The notes under the pieces were generated by a model that was not told the origin of the DNA, did not search any database, and saw only the letters and a program-made list of their open reading frames with translations. Shown here piece by piece: positions 58,498 through 64,000 of a stretch of DNA of 64,000 bases. The translations under genes and the position numbers were made by a program. The stretch is from JAFECT01 sp036501825 (GTDB taxonomy: Bacteria > Pseudomonadota > Alphaproteobacteria > Caulobacterales > Caulobacteraceae). The stretch is taken from assembly GCA_036501825.1 (NCBI GenBank), contig DASXZP010000032.1, positions 248,001-312,000 on the forward strand, read 5' to 3'. Positions within the stretch are counted from its first letter, which is position 1. Each line of letters opens with the position of its first letter.

Positions 58498-58968
58498 TTA
58501 CAAGCTGGGCTTTGCCACCATCAGCCAGATAATGGCGAGGACCGCCAGGAAGGCCGGGACGCCCAGCACAAACCACAGACGGAACAGGCGAAAATAGGCC
58601 TCGGGAAGGGGGCTCCCCGCCGCCGCGGCCTGGCGCGCCAAGTTGCGCAGGCGGGTCTGGATCCAGACGACCGGCAGCCAGCAAAGGCCCGCCAGGACAT
58701 AGAGCCCCAGGCTGACGCCCAGCCAGCCGTGCAACAGCGGCAGGCCGTCCATGCGCGCCAGGACGTATCCGGTGACCGGCTGGAGGGCGACCGCGGTGGC
58801 GGTGAAGGTCCAATCCGCGATCACCACCACGCCGGCGGTGTGGGCGATCGCCGCCGCATCGCGCGTGCGATGCGCCATCAGCATGAAGAAGGCGATGCCG
58901 GCGCCGGTTCCGAAGATCACGGTGGCGCCGATCACGTGCAGGGTCTTGATCAGGGTGTAGGCGTCCAT
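58498..58968 (-). CDS. DUF2269-like small integral membrane protein
   Basis: A 156-residue membrane protein with four hydrophobic helices. The opening YTLIKTLHVIGATVIFGTGAGIAFFML is the pattern of the DUF2269 family, with a conserved His in TM1 (LHVIGA), similar to heme-protein-like four-helix families (CopD-related). Function unknown. The ATG at 58968 overlaps the stop of the upstream SDR-DoxX gene (TGATG), so the two are translated together and probably act in the same membrane process. Confidence 0.82.
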   Translation of the reverse strand: MDAYTLIKTLHVIGATVIFGTGAGIAFFMLMAHRTRDAAAIAHTAGVVVIADWTFTATAVALQPVTGYVLARMDGLPLLHGWLGVSLGLYVLAGLCWLPVVWIQTRLRNLARQAAAAGSPLPEAYFRLFRLWFVLGVPAFLAVLAIIWLMVAKPSL

Positions 58969-60260
58969 CAACGCTCATCCAGGATCGCCAGCGCCGCACA
59001 GGTCGCCAGCATGATGGGGACGATCTTCAGCACCGAGCCCAGCGGATCGCTCCACAGGCCGGGCGTGAACAGGCTCGCGCCGATCAGATAGGCGCCGGAC
59101 ACCCAAAGCATGCAGAGCAGCGCCGCGCGGGCCGTCCGCCGAAACGCCAACAGTCCGCCGAGCGCGATGTCGACGACAGCGCCGGCCAGGGCGAGATCGG
59201 CGGCCTTGTCCCCGGCGCCGGCGCCATGCAAGGCGGCGACGGCGCCGTCCCAACCGGTGGTGAGGCCGATGACGCCGCTCAAAATCCAGAAGAGTGCAAG
59301 GCCGATGAGCAAGGCCGGCTTGACGAAATAGAGCTTGGCGAACCAGCGCTCCTGAACCCCCGATGGCCACGCGGCCAGGATCTGGTCGAGGGACTTCGGT
59401 TCGAGGCCGAGGACGCGCTTCGCCGCGCCGGCGTCGCCGCGCACGCCGAGGCGCAGTTGCTCCAGCGCCGACGTCCGCATCGGGCTGCGCCAACCGAGCC
59501 AGGCGAGCGCGTCGCTGATCACGGCGGGAATGCGGGCGAAAATGGGGGGAAGCGCGATCACCGGCGCCGGCTTCAGACCAAGCCAACCGCGCAGACGCAG
59601 CACCAGCGCGCCGAGCGTGACGCTGTCGCGATGAACGAGGTCGACCCTGACGCCGACCGGCGCACCCGGCGCCAGCGCACGCGCAACCGCCTCGACCACA
59701 TCGTCGATCGAGACGATCTGAATATCGCTCTTTGCAAACACCACCGGCAAAACGAGCGGCAACGCCGCCATGCCGCGCAACAGCGCCGTCCCGCCGTAGG
59801 CCGCCGGCGCCAGCACCAGGCCGGGGCGCAGGATCACCCACGCGACGCCGCCGGCTGCGACGACGCCTTCGCCTTGCCATTTGGTCGTGTTGAATACGGT
59901 CGGCCGGTCCTTTTCGACCGACGCGGCGGAGATGTGCACGAAGCGCTTCACGCCCGCCTGCGCGCACGCAACCAGCAACCGTTCGAGACCGCGGGCGTGG
60001 ACGCCTTCGAGGTTGTCGCGCGGGCCGTCCTGCAGCGCGCCGGCGCAGTTCACCACCGCTTCGACGCCGTCGAGCGGCGCGGCCCAAGCCTCCGTGCTCA
60101 TCTTCGCCAGATCGGCGCGAACCCAGCGCACGCGCGGAAACCGCCGCGCCGCCGCGTCGAGGTCGCGGCCGGCGCCGACCACTTCGTGGCCGGCCGCCAG
60201 CAGGCGCGCGGCGACATAGCCGCCGATCAGACCGTAGGCGCCGACCACCAGGACACGCAT
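58968..60260 (-). CDS. Fusion of NAD(P)-binding SDR domain with DoxX-like membrane domain
   Basis: A 430-residue protein with GGAAGG before the ATG. Residues 1-290 are an atypical (NmrA/epimerase-like) Rossmann domain: VLVVGAYGLIGGYVAARLL (GxxGxxG), VNCAGAL and VKRFVHISAASV, but no standard YxxxK catalytic pair (a TTKWQGE segment stands at that place). Residues 300-430 hold four TM helices of DoxX-like type (LYFVKPALLIGLALFWILSG...). Such fusions are known in proteobacteria, with unknown substrate. Coupled to the DUF2269-like gene downstream. Confidence 0.85.
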   Translation of the reverse strand: MRVLVVGAYGLIGGYVAARLLAAGHEVVGAGRDLDAAARRFPRVRWVRADLAKMSTEAWAAPLDGVEAVVNCAGALQDGPRDNLEGVHARGLERLLVACAQAGVKRFVHISAASVEKDRPTVFNTTKWQGEGVVAAGGVAWVILRPGLVLAPAAYGGTALLRGMAALPLVLPVVFAKSDIQIVSIDDVVEAVARALAPGAPVGVRVDLVHRDSVTLGALVLRLRGWLGLKPAPVIALPPIFARIPAVISDALAWLGWRSPMRTSALEQLRLGVRGDAGAAKRVLGLEPKSLDQILAAWPSGVQERWFAKLYFVKPALLIGLALFWILSGVIGLTTGWDGAVAALHGAGAGDKAADLALAGAVVDIALGGLLAFRRTARAALLCMLWVSGAYLIGASLFTPGLWSDPLGSVLKIVPIMLATCAALAILDER

Positions 60261-60323
60261 GCGCCTTCCACCCCCGACTCGCCGCACGCCTGTTTCTAGG
60301 CGAAACGGCGATCCGGGGCGAAA

Positions 60324-60749
60324 TCAGATGACGGCATGGTACGCGCCGGCCTCAGCGTCCGCGTCCTCGCGCGTGTCGGTGATCACCATGGGGCAGACGT
60401 GACAGGCGTCCGGCCCCGACTGGCGAAACCAGCGGCAGGCGGAGCGGATGGCGCAGGCGGGGACGCTGTGCTCGCCGTCCGGGGGGATCATCTGCGATAC
60501 CTTGTCGATGACGCCGCAGCGGCTGCCGGTCCACTGCGAACAGCCGCCTTCGACGCAGCGGCCCGCAAAGCGGAAACGCTGTTCCGGACGGCCGTCCTTG
60601 GAGACGTCGTCGATGAATGGCTGGTCGATCGCCAGCCAGTCCTTCAGGTACTGGACCCGGCCGTCGGCGCCGAGCACGCCGATGACGGCCGCGCCGGGTT
60701 CCGCCCGCGTACTGGGACAGAGCGCCGGCGCGTCCTCGCCAACCTTCAC
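60324..60749 (-). CDS. Eight-cysteine hypothetical protein
   Basis: A 141-residue soluble protein with eight cysteines in two groups: GRCVEGGCSQWTGSRCGVID (C-x4-C-x7-C) and PACAIRSACRWF...GPDACHVCPMV (C-x5-C-x9-C-x2-C), plus one near the N-terminus (ALCPS). No signal peptide is seen, so a metal or Fe-S site in the cytoplasm is more likely than disulfides. I do not recognise the family with confidence. The start is GTG at 60749 (TTG one codon earlier also fits); it lies 10 bp after the stop of the small Tat-type protein gene, so the two form a likely operon. Function unknown. Confidence 0.7.
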   Translation of the reverse strand: MKVGEDAPALCPSTRAEPGAAVIGVLGADGRVQYLKDWLAIDQPFIDDVSKDGRPEQRFRFAGRCVEGGCSQWTGSRCGVIDKVSQMIPPDGEHSVPACAIRSACRWFRQSGPDACHVCPMVITDTREDADAEAGAYHAVI

Positions 60750-60759
60750 CAAGCCGCTT

Positions 60760-61089
60760 TTACTCGACCTGATAAGCGTTGACGCCCTGAGGCCGCAGGA
60801 TAATGCCGTACCATCCGGGGTGCGGGCCGATCACGGCGTTGGGGTTGGTGACCTTGATATGCTCTTGCGCGAGCGCGCTGAGCACGGCGCGGCTGATCGT
60901 GTGGCTGAGGTCGGTCGCCGCCCGTTCGGACAGCGGCACGCCGCCCAGGTCGATCTTGAACGTCGCCGGTCGGCCTTTCATCATGCTTTCGGCGGCGTTT
61001 GCCAGGATCGGCGTGGCGACGACGCCCGCCACGGCTGCAGCAGCCAGCACCGTGCGCCGGTCGGCGCCCTCTTCGGTCTTCTTGGTCAT
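60760..61089 (-). CDS. Small Tat-exported protein of unknown function
   Basis: A 109-residue protein. The ATG at 61089 has GGGAG about 9 bases upstream; a 10-codon extension is possible. It carries ADRRTVLAAAAVAGVVATPILANA at residues 9-32, a twin-arginine signal with cleavage after ANA. The mature part is only about 75 residues: a KIDLGGVPLSERAATDLSHTI segment, a helix SRAVLSALAQEH and a C-terminal GPHPGWYGIILRPQG. No catalytic motif seen. Tat export implies folding or cofactor loading before export. The next gene, 10 bp on, encodes the eight-cysteine protein, which might load or modify it (inference). Confidence 0.7.
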   Translation of the reverse strand: MTKKTEEGADRRTVLAAAAVAGVVATPILANAAESMMKGRPATFKIDLGGVPLSERAATDLSHTISRAVLSALAQEHIKVTNPNAVIGPHPGWYGIILRPQGVNAYQVE

Positions 61090-61274
61090 TCCTGGAGCTC
61101 CCTCGTGTGAAAAACGCACTTACGGGTAGGCAACAAGGCATAGGACGATACGGACGGGCCCCGGCGTCTGTAAAGCCAGGACGCGGCTGGAGCGCGAGGC
61201 GTCCGGACACAATCCGGTGACCGTCGAAAACCTGGACGGAGTTCATCCCCTCCTTGGGTACGGCAAAGCTGAAT

Positions 61275-61290
61275 TGTCGGATATCTGACA
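61275..61290. promoter_or_regulatory. Near-perfect palindrome upstream of the Tat-protein gene
   Basis: TGTCGGATATCTGACA: seven of eight base pairs match across the centre. It lies in an AT-richer patch of the 217-bp gap between the NTF2-like gene end and the Tat-protein gene start, about 185 bp upstream of the latter. Possible operator; weak evidence. Confidence 0.3.
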
Positions 61291-61306
61291 GTTGTTCAAT
61301 GAGGAC

Positions 61307-62035
61307 TCAGGACGTGCGTTTCCATTCAATATCCTCGCCTTCACGGCGCTCGATGAAGCCGGTGACCTTGCCCGCGGCGTCGCGTTCGAACACCCGCCGC
61401 CAGCGGTAGTCGCCGGGAGTGAAGCTCACGTCGCCGGACTCGATCAGGATCGGATCGGGCTTTTGCCCTTCGCGGCCGCCGATCAGGCCATCGCCCTGGC
61501 GCGCGATAACGAACACCAGCCCGGCGCCGGCGGTATAGCGGCCGACGTAGCCGTCGAGAGTCGCCGCCGGAACGGTCATCGCCGGCGGATCGTGCGGCAG
61601 GACGTAGGCGTGCACCGCCGCGAGTTTCCACCCGTCGGAGCGTTTCAGCCAGGTCTCGCTGGTGAGATACTGCGCGCGCAACGCGTGGCCGTGCCAGTTT
61701 TCGTATTCGTCGTCCTTGTGCACGACCAGCGCCGCATCGCCGCTCAAGGTCACCTGATAGTCGATGATGTTGATCTTGCCCGTGCTGCCGGCGCCCAACG
61801 GCTTCAGCGAGTCGAGGAAGCTCTGGCGGGTGAAGATCGCGCCGTTCTCGTCGACGAGGACCAGCTCCGGCGCCAGCACCTTTTCCCAGATCGACTTGTC
61901 GCCCGGCACGTAGGAATCCATCAGCGCCTGATCCTTGACGCGCAGCTCGGCGACGAGGTCGGGCGGCGCCGGTTCGGCAACGGCGGGCAGGGCGATGGCC
62001 AGGCACGCGACGGCGGCGAGGGCGGCGGCTTTCAT
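61307..62035 (-). CDS. Secreted NTF2-like (DUF4440-type) protein
   Basis: A 242-residue protein with GGAG about 7 bases before the ATG and a signal peptide cleaved near VAE/PA (residue 22). Residues 28-145 form a SnoaL/DUF4440-like NTF2 fold: LVAELRVKDQALMDSYVPGDKSIWEKVLAPELVLVDENG, then YLTSETWLKRSDGWKLAAVHAY. The rest (about 155-240, LDGYVGRYTAGAGLVFVIARQGDGLIG) resembles the small beta domain (DUF3471-like) found after beta-lactamase-like or NTF2 domains. Likely periplasmic; function unknown. Divergent from the small Ala/Gln-rich membrane protein gene. Confidence 0.8.
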   Translation of the reverse strand: MKAAALAAVACLAIALPAVAEPAPPDLVAELRVKDQALMDSYVPGDKSIWEKVLAPELVLVDENGAIFTRQSFLDSLKPLGAGSTGKINIIDYQVTLSGDAALVVHKDDEYENWHGHALRAQYLTSETWLKRSDGWKLAAVHAYVLPHDPPAMTVPAATLDGYVGRYTAGAGLVFVIARQGDGLIGGREGQKPDPILIESGDVSFTPGDYRWRRVFERDAAGKVTGFIERREGEDIEWKRTS

Positions 62036-62189
62036 GATGCGCTCCAAGGGCTTGCGCCGACCTCAGGCTGGCGCGCCCGCGGGGTCAAGCCTGCCTGCTG
62101 CGAACGGCCGCGCTGGGCCGATCGGCGGAACGGCCCCGGCGGCGACGCGTTGGGGCGAGGCAAGACGGGCGTACTAGAGGAGCTTGAGC

Positions 62190-62651
62190 ATGAGCGACGT
62201 GCACACCGGGGGCGACACCCAACCTGAAACCCCGGCCGCGCCACCGGTCGCGCCGGCGCCGCACGCGCGGCCGATGCTAAATCTGCCCCTGTCGCGCAAC
62301 ATGCAGGGCCTCTGGCTCATCGGCATCGTGGCCATCGCCGCCATTGCCGCCGTGGTCATCATGGTGGTCAGCGCCAACCGGCGCAGCGCCGCCGAAGCGA
62401 ACGCCGCCGCCACCGCTGCGACCCAGACCGCGCAGGCCTATCAAAGCGCGACCCAGGCTCAACTGCAGGCGACCGACCAGCAGACCGCCGCGGTGCAGGC
62501 CGCCGCACAACAGGTGAGCTCGGCCGCCAACAACGCCGACGCGGCCGCCCAGACCGCTGCGGCGACCGCAGCCGCCGAACACGGCGCGATCCCGCCGACC
62601 GCGGCGCCCGGCCCGAACCAGCAACCGGCCCCGAACGGCGGACCGCAGTAA
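62190..62651 (+). CDS. Small single-pass membrane protein with Ala/Gln-rich tail
   Basis: A 153-residue protein with AGAGGAG 7 bases before the ATG. A Pro-rich N-terminus (about 40 residues) is followed by one TM helix (LWLIGIVAIAAIAAVVIMVV, about 42-61), then an Ala/Gln/Thr-rich stretch of about 70 residues with heptad-like spacing (probable periplasmic helix or coiled coil) and a Pro-rich end. No family recognised. The composition is biased, but the start signal and TM make it a credible gene. Confidence 0.65.
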   Translation: MSDVHTGGDTQPETPAAPPVAPAPHARPMLNLPLSRNMQGLWLIGIVAIAAIAAVVIMVVSANRRSAAEANAAATAATQTAQAYQSATQAQLQATDQQTAAVQAAAQQVSSAANNADAAAQTAAATAAAEHGAIPPTAAPGPNQQPAPNGGPQ

Positions 62652-62726
62652 GCTTCGCTCCGTTCGGGCGAGACGGGAGAGTGTTTCACCCCTAAACTAA
62701 TCCCCGTGGATCCCGGGGAGGGGTGA

Positions 62727-64000
62727 ATGGCCTACGGAAAATCGGGCCTCTGCGCCTGTGTGGCTCTGGCGGCGCTGCTGGCGGCCGCACCGGTTGCAGC
62801 CCAGAGCGCGCCCGCCCAGGCCCTGCCGGACTCGGCCTATCAGGCGCTGAGCTGGCGGTTGGTCGGACCGTTCCGCGGCGGCCGCGTCACCGCGGTCGCG
62901 GGCCACCGCGCGCAACCGACGACCTTCTATCTCGGCGCCACCGGCGGCGGTCTGTGGCGCACCACCGACGCGGGCACGACGTGGAAGAACCTGTCGGACG
63001 GCTTCTTCCGCACCGCCACCATCGGCGCCATCGCGATTGCGCCGTCGAACCCCGACATTCTGTACGTCGGCACGGGCGAGGCGCCGGTGCGCGGCGTCGC
63101 GGCGGCGTCGGGTGACGGCGTCTACAAGTCCGTCGACGGCGGGAGCACCTGGCGATGGATCGGCCTTGGGGCGAGCCGGCAGATTTCGCGCATCCTCGTC
63201 GATCCGAAAAACCCGGACATCGTCTTCGCCGCCGTGCAGGGCGATCCCTGGAAAGCGAGCGAAGACCGCGGCGTCTACCGCAGCGATGACGGCGGCGCGA
63301 CGTGGAAGAAGCTGCTCTACGTCGATCCCACCACCGGCCCGTCCGACCTCAGCATGGACGCGCACGATCCGAACATCCTCTACGCGGCGATGTGGGATCA
63401 CCAGCGCACGCCCTGGAACGTCCGCAGCGGCGGTCCCGGTTCGGGCATCTGGAAATCCACTGACGGCGGCGCGCACTGGTCGAGGCTCGGCGGCGGCCTG
63501 CCCAAGCTGATGGGCCGCATCGGCGTGGCGGTCTCGCCGGTCGACTCCCATCGCCTCTACGCCATGATCGAGGCGGAGCAGGGCGGCGTGTACCGCTCCG
63601 ACGACGCCGGCGCGACCTGGACGCACACAAACGCCGACCAGGGCATTCGCGATCGCGGCTGGTACTACAGCCACATCTTCGCCGATCCGAAGAGCGTCGA
63701 CCGCGTCTATGTGCTGGCGGCCTCGATGGTGGTGTCGCAGGACGGCGGCAAGCGTTTCACCCCGGTCCACGAACCGCACGGCGACAACCATTCGCTCTGG
63801 ATCAACCCCGACAACCCTGACGTGATGGTCGAGGGCAACGACGGCGGCGGCATCGTCAGTCTCGACGCCGGCCGCACCTGGTCCAGTGAGATGAACCAGC
63901 CGACCGGCCAGTTCTACCGCATCGAGACCGACGACGTCTGGCCCTACCGTATCTATTCGGCGCAGCAGGACCGCTCGTCCTTCCGCATCCCGTCGATGAC
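62727..64000 (+). CDS. Secreted BNR/sortilin-like repeat protein (WD40/YVTN/BNR superfamily), 3' end beyond window
   Basis: The frame opens at an ATG with GGGGAGGGG just upstream and stays open to the last base of the window (424 codons seen). The signal peptide is cleaved near VAA/QS (about residue 25). The mature part starts LSWRLVGPFRGGRVTAVAGH and then carries repeated Asp-box-type segments: LWRTTDAGTTWKNL, VYKSVDGGSTWRW, VYRSDDGGATWKKL, IWKSTDGGAHWSRL, VYRSDDAGATWTH. This is the family of large (about 1,000-residue) secreted beta-propeller proteins often named glycosyl hydrolase or VPS10/sortilin-like; catalytic activity is not established for them. Confidence 0.9.
   Translation, partial: MAYGKSGLCACVALAALLAAAPVAAQSAPAQALPDSAYQALSWRLVGPFRGGRVTAVAGHRAQPTTFYLGATGGGLWRTTDAGTTWKNLSDGFFRTATIGAIAIAPSNPDILYVGTGEAPVRGVAAASGDGVYKSVDGGSTWRWIGLGASRQISRILVDPKNPDIVFAAVQGDPWKASEDRGVYRSDDGGATWKKLLYVDPTTGPSDLSMDAHDPNILYAAMWDHQRTPWNVRSGGPGSGIWKSTDGGAHWSRLGGGLPKLMGRIGVAVSPVDSHRLYAMIEAEQGGVYRSDDAGATWTHTNADQGIRDRGWYYSHIFADPKSVDRVYVLAASMVVSQDGGKRFTPVHEPHGDNHSLWINPDNPDVMVEGNDGGGIVSLDAGRTWSSEMNQPTGQFYRIETDDVWPYRIYSAQQDRSSFRIPSM

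Noticed and set aside
61120..61306. Possible small RNA or promoter in the gap between the Tat-protein and NTF2-like genes
   Set aside because: Apart from one near-palindrome I see no terminator hairpin with T-tract and no convincing -35/-10 pair.
1..64000. tRNA, rRNA, insertion sequence, prophage or integrase genes
   Set aside because: I looked for them in the gaps between genes and among the proteins; none is supported.

Overview
The window is a high-GC (roughly 65-70%) chromosomal segment from a bacterium that looks alphaproteobacterial. The evidence is the sdhE-mfd pair, a ku/ligD end-joining pair, an extended LigD with PE-LIG-POL order, a PleD/PopA-like REC-REC-GGDEF architecture and gene families typical of that class. 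I cannot name a genus. I see no rRNA, tRNA, CRISPR array, insertion sequence or phage gene.

Layout. 1-4.3 kb: end of an ICMT-like methyltransferase gene, then sdhE and mfd. 4.3-5.6 kb: a short patch of visibly lower GC with a FecR-domain protein and a small secreted protein. 5.6-9.0 kb: a degenerate GGDEF protein that keeps its c-di-GMP I-site, a YihY/BrkB membrane protein, a TusA-family protein and a secreted hypothetical. 9.1-33 kb: ku and ligD, both facing toward a single 19.9-kb reading frame between them that encodes a giant (about 6,633 aa) glycine-rich autotransporter. Its passenger is built from hierarchical repeats: 65- and 68-aa monomers alternate in 133-aa (399-bp) dimers, which group into 931-aa (2,793-bp) super-repeats. 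A second array has 129-aa (387-bp) dimers.

33-41 kb: cupin, CPBP-family membrane protease, MFS exporter, an OmpR-type two-component system divergent from a periplasmic EF-hand protein, malonyl-CoA synthetase and a Nudix hydrolase. 41.2-49.2 kb: a tightly packed eight-gene operon that looks like an aerobic, CoA-dependent 2-aminobenzoate (anthranilate) or salicylate pathway. It encodes a monooxygenase/OYE fusion, an SDR, a MarR regulator, a crotonase, an acyl-CoA dehydrogenase, a benzoate-CoA ligase-type enzyme, a hotdog thioesterase and a Rid-family protein. A perfect AT-rich palindrome lies just upstream and is a good candidate MarR operator.

49.2-64 kb: a membrane GAF protein, a FUSC-family transporter, a secreted M20 peptidase, two convergent threonine-dehydratase-like PLP enzymes separated by a 34-bp inverted repeat, an operon with a GT-C-like membrane glycosyltransferase and an FkbM methyltransferase, an SDR-DoxX fusion with a DUF2269-like protein, an unrecognised pair (small Tat-exported protein plus 8-cysteine protein), a secreted NTF2-like protein, a small Ala/Gln-rich membrane protein, and the start of a large secreted BNR/sortilin-like repeat protein cut by the window end.

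The most unusual item is the giant repeat autotransporter. The most coherent functional unit is the CoA-dependent aromatic operon with its candidate operator.
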